12,011 bases of DNA from DASWVC01 sp036401335 (GCA_036401335.1 DASWVC010000123.1:1-12011), one strand, 5' to 3'; positions 1-7,078 are shown, counted from the stretch's first letter. A program made the numbers and translations. Notes: generated by a model from the sequence alone, not told the origin.

Positions 1-1419
1 GCGCAGGACCCCACGTACCACCAGACGCGGGGGGCGATCGGGGAACTGACCCTGCGGATCACGAACCTCGCAGAGACGATCCTGCAGCAGAACGAACACC
101 AGATGCTTCTGGCCAACCAGCGGGTGGACAAACAAGCAAGGGATTCCATCAAGCTGCTCGTCATCGCCATGAGCAGCGCCGTTATTGTTTTCATCTTCAC
201 GTACGTGCGCATGGGCCAATCCCTGATCACACCCGTTCGGAAGCTGACCCGATCCATCCGGGAGCTCCGCACGCGGCACTTCGAACAATCGCTGGCCGTC
301 ACGTCGTCCGATGAATTGGGGGAACTTACCAAAGAGTTCAACGGCATGGCCCTCGAGCTCCGCAACTTCTACCGTGAGACCGACCGGAAATTCATTGAAC
401 TTAACCAGGTTATCCGGGCGATGATGACGACCCTGCCGTACCCGTTGTTCATCCTGGATGCCCAGGATTCCCTCCAGCGGCTAAACCCGGCCGCGGAACG
501 TTTTCTGGCAGACCTGCCCTGCCAGGAATCGCTGCCGGTGGTTCTGCAGAAGCACCTCGCGGAAACATCCGTAACCGGTCCGGAGTACACGCTGCACGAC
601 CTCAAGCAAACGCTCTTGTTTCGCTTGCGGGAAGAGGAGCACTATTTTTTACCGCGCGTGTTTCCGATCGTTCTCGAAGACGGCAGCCTATTTGGCCGGG
701 CCCTCATGCTGATCGACGTTAGCCGGTTCCGTTGGCTGGATGACCTCAGGTCGGACATGCTCGCCACGCTCAGCCATGAGATCCGGACGCCTTTGACGAA
801 CATTCGCCTCGTTTTGCACCTGCTTCTCGACGAGAGCACGGGTCCGCTGCTCGAGGCACAGAAGGATCTCGTGACGTCGGCCTATGACGATTGCGAACGC
901 CTTCTTCGAACGCTGAACACCCTGCTCGATCTGGCCCGGATGGAAAGTGGCCAGGTGCAGCTGGACCTGCATCCCACCCCGCCGGAAACCTTGTTGCACG
1001 ACGCCGAACTCGCCTACGGAGATTCCGTTCACGCCTCCGGCCGCCGGCTTTCGCTCGATTTCGAGGCCGGCCTGCCCCCGGTTCAGGTTGACCGTGACCG
1101 GATCGCCCTGGTGTTTTCCAACCTCCTTTCCAACGCCGTGAAATACGGCAACCCCCGCTCCCTGATCACGATCAAAGCCTGCAGCCAGGACCCGGGGCAC
1201 GTGCGTTTCACGGTCCAGAACGAAGGCCCGGGGCTAAGCGAGGCCGAGCAAGGCCGGATTTTCGATAAATTTTACCGAATCCCGAAGACCCCGGGCGAAG
1301 GCGTCGGGCTCGGGCTTTCGATCGCGCGCCAGATCATCAGCGCCCATGAGGGCAGGATCGGGGTCACAAGTGAGGCGGGCCGGTTAACCGAGTTTTTTTT
1401 CGACCTGCCCGTCACTTAG
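1..1419 (+). CDS. Sensor histidine kinase (HAMP-PAS-HisKA-HATPase), 5' partial
   Basis: The reading frame is open from base 1 to the TAG at 1417-1419, so the start and any periplasmic sensor lie outside the window; 472 residues are visible. A membrane segment lies at about residues 52-69, followed by a HAMP linker (about 70-122) and a PAS-like domain (about 138-240, containing LPYPLFILDA). The HisKA motif LSHEIRTPL puts the phospho-accepting His at residue 259. The HATPase N box NLLSNAVKYG (Asn378) and G2 box GEGVGLGLS are present. The G1 box reads NEGPG (Asn407) where DxGxG is usual. The protein should autophosphorylate on His259 and pass the phosphate to a response regulator. No regulator gene is adjacent here, so the partner is probably upstream of the window. 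HAMP-PAS-HisKA order resembles KinB-like kinases, but the signal cannot be deduced. The gene ends convergently with the next one, overlapping it by 8 nt. Confidence 0.95.
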   Translation, partial: AQDPTYHQTRGAIGELTLRITNLAETILQQNEHQMLLANQRVDKQARDSIKLLVIAMSSAVIVFIFTYVRMGQSLITPVRKLTRSIRELRTRHFEQSLAVTSSDELGELTKEFNGMALELRNFYRETDRKFIELNQVIRAMMTTLPYPLFILDAQDSLQRLNPAAERFLADLPCQESLPVVLQKHLAETSVTGPEYTLHDLKQTLLFRLREEEHYFLPRVFPIVLEDGSLFGRALMLIDVSRFRWLDDLRSDMLATLSHEIRTPLTNIRLVLHLLLDESTGPLLEAQKDLVTSAYDDCERLLRTLNTLLDLARMESGQVQLDLHPTPPETLLHDAELAYGDSVHASGRRLSLDFEAGLPPVQVDRDRIALVFSNLLSNAVKYGNPRSLITIKACSQDPGHVRFTVQNEGPGLSEAEQGRIFDKFYRIPKTPGEGVGLGLSIARQIISAHEGRIGVTSEAGRLTEFFFDLPVT

Positions 1420-1768
1420 GTCCGGGTTCCGCGAGCGCCGGCCGAACCGGCGGTTCGCTCAGGGCATCGACACGCAGCCCCCGTTTGCGGGCCGATCGCA
1501 CAAACGTTTGCAACAGCCGTGTTTGAATGTGATGGAAAGCTGCTTCCAGCCCATTGGCCAGGTACGTCCGGCCGATCTCAGCTTCGACGAGCGTCGGCTC
1601 ACCGAAGCAAGAAAGGAATTGGTTGGAGGTAAAATGCTCGTGCAAGGCATTTCGGTCCGCGGTGGATCTGTATGACCCGGTCAACAGCCAATCCCGCACG
1701 AAAAGCGTCAACACCGCGTCACCGATCCATGCCTCATCGCGTCTCGCTTCCGTCAGCTTCTGCGTCAT
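1412..1768 (-). CDS. Small RNase III-domain protein, Mini-III-like
   Basis: This 118-residue protein carries a single RNase III-type domain and nothing else. EAWIGDAVLTLFVR (residues 12-25) matches the first RNase III signature, with Asp17 as a metal ligand. ANGLEAAFHH (71-80) matches the second, with Glu75 as the other. The residue four before Asp17 is Ala rather than the Glu of classical LEFLGDAVL; this and the lack of a double-stranded RNA-binding domain fit Mini-III (MrnC), the form that trims 23S rRNA precursor ends in Bacillus. Whether this one acts on 23S rRNA is inference. The ATG at 1766-1768 is preceded by AAGGAA about 10 nt upstream, one of the few plausible Shine-Dalgarno sequences in the window. 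The tail from about residue 100 is rich in Pro and Ala and looks disordered. The stop codon lies inside the end of the convergent kinase gene. Confidence 0.75.
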   Translation of the reverse strand: MTQKLTEARRDEAWIGDAVLTLFVRDWLLTGSYRSTADRNALHEHFTSNQFLSCFGEPTLVEAEIGRTYLANGLEAAFHHIQTRLLQTFVRSARKRGLRVDALSEPPVRPALAEPGPK

Positions 1769-1855
1769 GCTTAATAAATTCCTTTTACCTGGCCGGGCGT
1801 CGGCGGCTTCTGGTCACCGCTTGCTTTTCCACGCTTGAGGGCTAGTCGTCAATCC

Positions 1856-1874
1856 CTGGCCCCGTGACGGCCAG
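1856..1874. repeat. Perfect inverted repeat before the serine hydrolase gene
   Basis: CTGGCC and GGCCAG form a 6-bp stem around a 7-nt loop. It lies in the 134-nt gap between two divergently oriented genes, 28 nt before the ATG at 1903. No T run follows on either strand, so it is not a typical terminator. It could be an operator, a leader hairpin, or chance in GC-rich DNA. Confidence 0.3.
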
Positions 1875-1902
1875 CTGACGCAGGCAGTCTCCAGCCCTTT
1901 TT

Positions 1903-2958
1903 ATGGCGAAGCGTTGCTCCCTTATTCTCTGCGGCCTGGGCCTTCTTGCCTGCGGCTTCCCAAGCGGCCGTGCACGGGAGGTTGATCCAGCCGCGTTGCG
2001 CGCGGCCGATTCGTATTCCGAGGCCTTTGGGGGATTATCAATGCTGGTCATCAAGGACGACCGGGTCGTTTATGAGGGTTACCACCACGGCTTTAGCCCG
2101 GACCGCGCCGCCCCCATTTTCAGCGGCACCAAGGGATTCTGGTGCGTCGCCGCGGCCGTCGCTCAACAGGAAGGAATCCTGGATCTGGATGAACCGGTGA
2201 TGCGGACGCTGCCCGAATGGGACGCGGACCGGAAGGACATCCGGATCCGGGATCTGCTGTCGTTTACGGCCGGGATCGAACCGGCCTTTGCCCTCCACGG
2301 CAGGTCAATCCCAGACCGGGATGCCTACAGCGTGCGGCTCCCCGTGGTGCGGCGGCCCGGTGAAGCGTTCATGTATGGACCGAGTGAGCTGCAAATTTTT
2401 CTGGAGGTTTTCCGCCGCAAGCTGGCCAGGAAAAACACTACGCCGCGAGCGTTTCTGACCCACCGTTTGCTCCGCCCCCTCGGAATTCGTTCGGTCGATT
2501 TCCGAGAGGATGCAAGGGGCAATCCGCTTCTGGCAAGCGGGTTCAGGCTGACGGCCCGTCAATGGGCTGAATTTGGCCGATTGCTTCTGCACGGCGGGGC
2601 GTACCGGGGCCGGCAAATCGTCCATGCGGATGCCCTTGAACGCTGCTTCCAAGGCACGCGGACGAACCCCCTGTTCGGAATGGGTTTCTGGCTTAACCGC
2701 AGCGCCAGGGACCCGGGCGCCCGCGAGATTGACGTGGAAAACATGCTCGAACGCCCTTGGCAGCAACAGGACTGGCACCGTACTTGCCTATCCCATGCTG
2801 CTCCGGACGACCTCGTTGCGGCCATTGGGTCAGGCTACCAGCGACTCTTTATCATCCGTTCTGAAAACCTGATCATTGTGCGGCAAGGACGAAATGCCCG
2901 GTTTTCCGACGCCCGCTTTCTCCGGTTGGTGCTCGGTGACGGCGAGGGCCGGAGTTAA
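1903..2958 (+). CDS. Exported beta-lactamase-fold serine hydrolase (class C / PBP4-like family)
   Basis: The protein has 351 residues with an N-terminal export signal. The stretch LGLLACG ends in a possible lipobox with Cys17, so it may be a lipoprotein. SGTK at residues 74-77 is the SxxK motif, with nucleophile Ser74 and general base Lys77, and DLLSFTAGI (117-125) is the usual conserved segment after it. The second motif is unusual: FMYGPSE gives Tyr158-Gly-Pro where Y-x-N is typical. Near the C terminus, GSGYQRLFII stands where HTG or GHGG is usual. Members of this family include esterases, D-aminopeptidases, peptidoglycan hydrolases and true class C beta-lactamases; the altered motifs argue against calling it a resistance enzyme, and the substrate is unknown. 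No Shine-Dalgarno sequence precedes the ATG. The next gene is convergent, 128 nt away. Confidence 0.88.
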   Translation: MAKRCSLILCGLGLLACGFPSGRAREVDPAALRAADSYSEAFGGLSMLVIKDDRVVYEGYHHGFSPDRAAPIFSGTKGFWCVAAAVAQQEGILDLDEPVMRTLPEWDADRKDIRIRDLLSFTAGIEPAFALHGRSIPDRDAYSVRLPVVRRPGEAFMYGPSELQIFLEVFRRKLARKNTTPRAFLTHRLLRPLGIRSVDFREDARGNPLLASGFRLTARQWAEFGRLLLHGGAYRGRQIVHADALERCFQGTRTNPLFGMGFWLNRSARDPGAREIDVENMLERPWQQQDWHRTCLSHAAPDDLVAAIGSGYQRLFIIRSENLIIVRQGRNARFSDARFLRLVLGDGEGRS

Positions 2959-3086
2959 GGAGCCCGGCTGGTAAGGCGTCGAGTCCCTTCGCCGCCGGCG
3001 TGAGTCAAGCGCCACGAATCAACGAACCGAAGAATGCCACGAATGGATCAAGAGTCCTGATCGGTGGTGCTTCTCCGGGTCTGCCG

Positions 3087-4181
3087 TTAGCGGCGCACTG
3101 CGAGCATCAGGGTTGAGTTTTGACGGTTCCACTGATAACCAAAGCCAAACGGAAGGGGTTTGGGTGCACTGGCCGCGTAATCCTGGCGCAAGGCCGGTTG
3201 GTCGAACTTGGCGAAAAGGTGGATCGGGCCCGGGTACGCGCCGAAAAAGCGCAGGATCCACCGGTCGAACGGCAAGTCCCGGATGGGAATTCCGGAATCG
3301 TCCTGCAAGATCGTGTCACTCGTGGCCAGCACGAAGTTGCGCACCGAGCTAAACCCGCCTTCATGCATCAGGTAGGAGGCTGCTTTCAGGAAGGAATTGG
3401 TGGGGCCAAATGACCCGTAGAAGCGCACCAGGCCCGGGTTGCGCTTCAGGGCGTCGTCGGAAAGGTCACCTGTAAAATAATAGAGGGTTTTTCGCGCGCC
3501 CGCAGCCGAGTCGGTAAAAGAGATTCGCACCCCGCGGATGGAGCCAGTGGCGCCGTTCGCAACGTGTCCCTCCTGGTCAACCGAAACCTGCTCGAGACCG
3601 GTGACTTCTTTACCGGAACGGGCCAGGAACACGAACATGATCGGCACGGTGCCCTTCAGTTCGGAACGCTGCAGGTCTTCGCGAAGGTTTTTGGTCTTGA
3701 AAAAGCTGAAGTGAAGGATGGTGTTCAGCGACGCCTCGATGTTCTGCAAAGTGTTCGACAAGGCGGCCTCAGGCACCGCCGTAAGTTCGGGCAGAAGATC
3801 GGCGGGCTCAAGACCTTGGAGTAGGTAGGTGGTGCAATCCGGATAGAAGGCATCGGCGTAAAGAAAGTCCGGCCCGCTGAACAGGTAAAGGCAAGTGCCC
3901 CGGCCCTGCGTGGTAGGCGCAAGCAGGTCCTGCCGCCAGCTGCGAATGTTCCCCAGTTGCCGTTGTTCCAGGGCGGCAAAAGCCGCGTTCATGGCGGCAG
4001 CGTGGGCTTCCCAGCGCGGGTTGTGCATGAGGTGAGCTAAGGGGGAGCCTTCTGACACCGGAAGCCCGGCAAGGTACCGGGCGGCATCGGCCAGGCCCGG
4101 CGCCGTCACGGCCGTGTCCTGCGCTTGCAAAGCTGAAAACACGGGAAACACAATTGCGAACACCAGGGAAAAGCGGTTCAT
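3087..4181 (-). CDS. Exported protein of unknown function
   Basis: I do not recognise a named family. The 364-residue protein starts with a clear signal peptide (MNRFSLVFAIVFPVFSALQA) and cleavage likely follows Ala20. I chose the ATG at 4179-4181 because the signal peptide begins there; an ATG 21 nt upstream is also open. The mature part is soluble, with no further membrane segment. Two cysteines lie close together in GTCLYLFSGPDFLYADAFYPDC and could form a disulfide. The C-terminal part is rich in aromatic residues and Gly/Pro, for example PLPFGFGYQW. It lies 71 nt downstream of the permease gene on the same strand, so the two are probably cotranscribed. A periplasmic or surface role is likely, but nothing in the sequence gives a reaction or ligand. 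Confidence 0.85.
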   Translation of the reverse strand: MNRFSLVFAIVFPVFSALQAQDTAVTAPGLADAARYLAGLPVSEGSPLAHLMHNPRWEAHAAAMNAAFAALEQRQLGNIRSWRQDLLAPTTQGRGTCLYLFSGPDFLYADAFYPDCTTYLLQGLEPADLLPELTAVPEAALSNTLQNIEASLNTILHFSFFKTKNLREDLQRSELKGTVPIMFVFLARSGKEVTGLEQVSVDQEGHVANGATGSIRGVRISFTDSAAGARKTLYYFTGDLSDDALKRNPGLVRFYGSFGPTNSFLKAASYLMHEGGFSSVRNFVLATSDTILQDDSGIPIRDLPFDRWILRFFGAYPGPIHLFAKFDQPALRQDYAASAPKPLPFGFGYQWNRQNSTLMLAVRR

Positions 4182-4252
4182 GGGCGGAGGTTGGAGGGCC
4201 ATTCGTTCCGGCGAAGCTGGGCAAGACGGAAGGGCAAAAGGTCATCGGTGCA

Positions 4253-5575
4253 TTAATCAGCGGCGGCCGGGTAGGCCCGAAGCGGGCGTTTCTGCTCGCG
4301 AAGGATAAAAAAGAAGAGCAGGCCGAGGCAAGCCGTCAGCAGCCCGAAGCCGGATTCAATCGGGCGTTCACGTGCGGTGTAGACCATCATGTGGATGCTG
4401 ACCGCGAGGAATATCAGGGGTGTGGCGGGGTAGCCCCAAACGCGGTAGGGCCGTTCCAGCCGGGGTTGCCGAATCCTAAGCACAACCAACCCTAACACCG
4501 TCAGAAACGATGAGAGAAGCAGGCTGAACTGGATGTACACGAGAACCTTTTCGAAGCTGGCGCTGAGGATTAAAACGGTAACGATGCTGACCTGAAAGAC
4601 GGTCGCCAGCACGGGCGTGCCGTTTTGGGTAGTGCGACAGAACCAGGCCAGCTTGGGCAGATCTTCCGCAATCGCTTTCGTCACGCGCGGCCCGATCCAA
4701 GCCATGGCTCCGACCGTGGCAATCAGCCCAAAGCTGATGAGAACGCTGACCGCCGTCGCGCCGGTACGCCCGAACATGGACTGTCCCGCCAGAATCCCGA
4801 CATCCAACTGGCCGGCCAGGACGGCCTTCGGTGTTGTCCGCAGGAAAACAAAGTTAAGCAGAAGGTACACGCCAGTGACCAGCACCGTGCCGACCGCAAG
4901 CGCCCGCGGTACATTGCGGGCGGGTTCCAGCACCTCATCAATGATGTAAGATGCAGCGTTCCACCCGGAGTAGGCATACATGACGTACACCAGGCTAACG
5001 GCAAACGAAGGCGACACCAGGGCCCTGAGATCGCTCGGCGCCACGGTGAAATGGAGTTCCTGGGCCGGGGCATAGAGGAGTCCGGCGGCGACCAGGAGGC
5101 CGATCAGCATCAGCTTAACCAGGGTGGAGGCGTTCTGGAATCTCTCACCCGTTCGAATCCCTAGAAGGTGGATCCCGGTGGTTCCCCAGACAAGCACGAG
5201 CGAAAGGCTGAGGGATGGGAGCCCTGGGAAAACGGCGTGCAAGTACGTGCCAAACGCCATTGCAGCCAGCGCGATCGGCGCTGCAAACCCCACGGTAGCT
5301 GAGATCCATCCGGCCACAAATCCGACGGCGGGATGGTAGATCGTCCCGAGGAAATGGTACTCTCCGCCCGAGCGCGGCAAAGCGGCGGCCAGTTCGGCGT
5401 AACAAAGCGCTCCGCACAGCGCCAGGACGCCGCCCACGGCCCACAGGGCGAGCAGCGCTGTGTCGGATTGCAGCGAGCGAACCTGGAAACCAAGGCTGGT
5501 GAACACACCAGTGCCAATCATGTTAGCCACCACCAGGTTGGTCGCCGTGAGGCAGGATACTTTCTTCGTCGGCAT
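4253..5575 (-). CDS. APC-superfamily amino acid permease
   Basis: The 440-residue protein is strongly hydrophobic and has about 12 predicted membrane segments, the usual number and length for APC-superfamily transporters in the inner membrane. The first helix carries NMIGTGVFTSLGF, the conserved unwound segment (GxG/TGxF) that binds the amino-acid backbone. SGGEYHFLG in the third-helix region is another family signature. It probably works as a proton-coupled symporter or an exchanger; the overall look is closest to LAT/YfnA-like members, and the substrate cannot be read off. The frame stays open 50 codons upstream, but the ATG at 5573-5575 (MPTKKVSCL) places the first helix at the normal distance, and the upstream residues look non-coding. 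The gene lies between an upstream receiver protein and a downstream exported protein on the same strand. Confidence 0.92.
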   Translation of the reverse strand: MPTKKVSCLTATNLVVANMIGTGVFTSLGFQVRSLQSDTALLALWAVGGVLALCGALCYAELAAALPRSGGEYHFLGTIYHPAVGFVAGWISATVGFAAPIALAAMAFGTYLHAVFPGLPSLSLSLVLVWGTTGIHLLGIRTGERFQNASTLVKLMLIGLLVAAGLLYAPAQELHFTVAPSDLRALVSPSFAVSLVYVMYAYSGWNAASYIIDEVLEPARNVPRALAVGTVLVTGVYLLLNFVFLRTTPKAVLAGQLDVGILAGQSMFGRTGATAVSVLISFGLIATVGAMAWIGPRVTKAIAEDLPKLAWFCRTTQNGTPVLATVFQVSIVTVLILSASFEKVLVYIQFSLLLSSFLTVLGLVVLRIRQPRLERPYRVWGYPATPLIFLAVSIHMMVYTARERPIESGFGLLTACLGLLFFFILREQKRPLRAYPAAAD

Positions 5576-5770
5576 GCTCGCGGTTTCCGGGTGGCTTGTT
5601 AGTCGAGATTCCGCCCGGGTACAAAAGAAAAGTGAGCGTTTCGCAGGTTTGTGGTTCCAAGGGCCTGTCCCGTCGTGACAAACCGTTTGGCTCACGGCGA
5701 GTGACGTCCTTGGCGGTGGGGCCATCGGCGCCCTGACCTGGATGCCCGGCGTCGCGGTCGCCGCGTCGGT

Positions 5771-6211
5771 TCAGCAGACCTTCACGGGTGGAACGCCACG
5801 GGCGACTGCCTTACGCACGGCCTGCGTCAACTGCTGTGCATCGAAGGGTTTGGCAATGAAATTCACACCTTCATTCAGCAATCCCCTGCGCTCCAGCGCC
5901 GGCCGGGCGAGCGCACTGGTGTAGAGAACCTGCAGATTCGGGTAACTCGCCTGAAGGCGGAGTCCCAGTTCGATGCCATCCATAGGACCGGGCATCAGCA
6001 CGTCGGTCAGCATCATCAAAATTTTTGGGTGGACCTTCTCCATCTGGGCCAAGGCTTCGACGGAATCGCGTGCTTCGTACACCGTCCAGCCTTCCCACTC
6101 CAAAATCTCGGTGGCGATGCGCCGCACCATTGGTTCATCCTCCACTAACAAGATTCCTGAGGCGCGGGGCGGCGCAGTGATGGGGCCTACAATCAAGGCC
6201 TGACTCTTCAC
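5771..6211 (-). CDS. Single-domain response regulator (CheY-like receiver)
   Basis: I place the start at the GTG at 6209-6211, giving 146 residues. The frame runs about 90 codons further upstream, but that part is rich in Arg and Gly, has no family match and overlaps the divergent lipoprotein gene. The receiver domain fills residues 18-136: acidic pair Glu24/Asp25 in LLVEDEP, phosphorylation site Asp70 in MLTDVLMPGP, Thr98 in YTSA, and Lys121 in IAKPF. There is no output domain, so it must act by binding a partner or as a phosphate relay. Its sequence resembles receivers found at the end of hybrid histidine kinases. No kinase is adjacent; the kinase at the left edge is about 4.3 kb away and separated by unrelated genes. 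The downstream permease gene is on the same strand, 195 nt away, so a shared transcript is possible but unproven. Confidence 0.88.
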   Translation of the reverse strand: MKSQALIVGPITAPPRASGILLVEDEPMVRRIATEILEWEGWTVYEARDSVEALAQMEKVHPKILMMLTDVLMPGPMDGIELGLRLQASYPNLQVLYTSALARPALERRGLLNEGVNFIAKPFDAQQLTQAVRKAVARGVPPVKVC

Positions 6212-6214
6212 CCG

Positions 6215-6260
6215 ACGAGTGCCACTGTAAAGAAATGTATTGGCTATATTCAATAAAAAA
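6215..6260 (-). promoter_or_regulatory. AT-rich block, possible promoter of the response regulator
   Basis: This short block is much richer in A and T than its surroundings and lies just upstream of the GTG start at 6211. On the minus strand it reads TTGAAT, then 17 nt, then TTACAG; the first hexamer fits a -35 fairly well, the second is a poor -10. I support it mainly by position and composition. Confidence 0.3.
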
Positions 6261-6418
6261 CCTCGACGGGGTTGCAGCGGGGTGTCGGCACGGTTCGCGT
6301 CCGCAAGCCTGCCTCCGCGCCTTTGTGGCTGGCCCCGCCGCAGGTGCCGACGGTCCAATTTGCGCCCTTGACACCCGCCGGAAATCCCGGTAGCCGTTGG
6401 TCCTTTTATCCCTCCGGC

Positions 6419-6637
6419 ATGAAGAGTTTTTTTGTTCTGGTTGCCTGCTCGGTGTTGATTTTCGCAGGCTGTGAGCGGCACCCCGTCGCCCAGCTGCAGG
6501 AGATCAATGAACGGTCCGATTTAAATCCGGAGAAGAAGAATGCGAAGGCCGACGGTGAGCCGGACCGAGCGCAAACCGAACCGGGGACCAAGGCGAACCC
6601 GTCACCACGCGCGTATTTTCCGACCGATGCAAAATAG
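6419..6637 (+). CDS. Small putative lipoprotein
   Basis: The product has 72 residues. The first 18 (MKSFFVLVACSVLIFAGC) form a lipoprotein signal peptide with lipobox FAGC, so Cys18 would be lipidated after cleavage by signal peptidase II. The mature part, about 55 residues, is hydrophilic and charged, with many Lys, Glu, Asp and Pro, and is probably disordered. The ATG at 6419 is chosen because the signal peptide begins there, although the frame is open further upstream. No family is recognised. It lies 63 nt before dgkA on the same strand and may be cotranscribed with it. The strong signal peptide is the main reason to accept such a short gene. Confidence 0.6.
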   Translation: MKSFFVLVACSVLIFAGCERHPVAQLQEINERSDLNPEKKNAKADGEPDRAQTEPGTKANPSPRAYFPTDAK

Positions 6638-6700
6638 GCGCTGATGAACCCGTTGAAGCCGATTGCAGGGCGTGGGTTGCCGGCGTAAGTCTCGGATGCC

Positions 6701-6718
6701 ATGGCACCGTGGGTGCAT
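6701..6718 (+). promoter_or_regulatory. Potential hairpin covering the dgkA start codon
   Basis: ATG at 6701-6703 can pair with CAT at 6716-6718, and CACC (6705-6708) with GGTG (6712-6715), leaving G6704 bulged and a 3-nt loop. The ATG is also inside the 10-bp palindrome TGCCATGGCA (6696-6705). In the mRNA this would hide the start codon; whether it forms is not shown. Confidence 0.3.
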
Positions 6719-7078
6719 TGGGGGCAGCGCCGGCTCCGCTCTTTCCGTGCCGCTTTTGCGGGCTTCAGGCACTTGGTGGGCACGGAACAGAACTTCCGCC
6801 TGCACCTTGGGGCGGCAGTTGGCGCGGTTTTGGCGGGGGGATCACTCAAGTTTGACTACGGCGAATGGCTGGCCCTTGTCCTGCTGATCGGCCTGGTGCT
6901 TACCGCTGAGGCCCTGAACACCGCCATTGAGCGCTTGGTAAGCTTGTTGCGCCCGGAGGTCCATCCTTTGGCACGGGCCGCCAAAGACACCGCTGCGGCG
7001 GGGGTTTTGTTTGCGTCGGTCACGGCGGCGGTTGCCGGTTTAATGATGGTCGGGCGGCACGTTGGTATCTGGCATTGA
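6701..7078 (+). CDS. dgkA: Diacylglycerol/undecaprenol kinase (DgkA family)
   Basis: The 125-residue protein is a small integral membrane kinase with about three membrane helices, the normal size for DgkA. It phosphorylates diacylglycerol or, in many bacteria, undecaprenol, recycling lipids in the inner membrane. Family residues can be matched to E. coli DgkA with a constant shift of one: Glu29 (E. coli Glu28), Glu70 (69), Asn73 (72), Glu77 (76), Lys95 (94) and Asp96 (95), in EALNTAIE and AAKDTAAAGVLF. One conserved residue differs: Ser81 stands where E. coli has Asp80. HPLARAAKD resembles the undecaprenol kinase type, so that substrate is possible. An in-frame stop at 6686-6688 leaves the ATG at 6701 as the likely start. 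There is no Shine-Dalgarno sequence and the start codon lies in a potential hairpin. Confidence 0.92.
   Translation: MAPWVHWGQRRLRSFRAAFAGFRHLVGTEQNFRLHLGAAVGAVLAGGSLKFDYGEWLALVLLIGLVLTAEALNTAIERLVSLLRPEVHPLARAAKDTAAAGVLFASVTAAVAGLMMVGRHVGIWH

Noticed and set aside
688..1200. Minus-strand open frame of 170 codons opposite the histidine kinase
   Set aside because: Antisense to well-conserved kinase motifs.
2305..2778. Minus-strand open frame of 157 codons opposite the serine hydrolase
   Set aside because: Antisense to the hydrolase core, with no family features.
3046..3062. GATCA/TGATC inverted repeat between two convergent genes as a bidirectional terminator
   Set aside because: The stem is only 5 bp and no T run follows on either strand.
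4625..5164. Plus-strand open frame of 179 codons opposite the permease
   Set aside because: The product is polar with low complexity, and the minus strand encodes a clear membrane transporter.
5630..5670. Possible sigma-54 promoter upstream of the permease
   Set aside because: The GG and GC elements on the minus strand are 14 nt apart instead of 12, and the flanking bases do not fit.
6212..6481. Upstream extension of the response regulator by 90 codons
   Set aside because: Arg/Gly-rich with no similarity to receivers, and overlaps the divergent lipoprotein gene; the GTG at 6211 is the better start.
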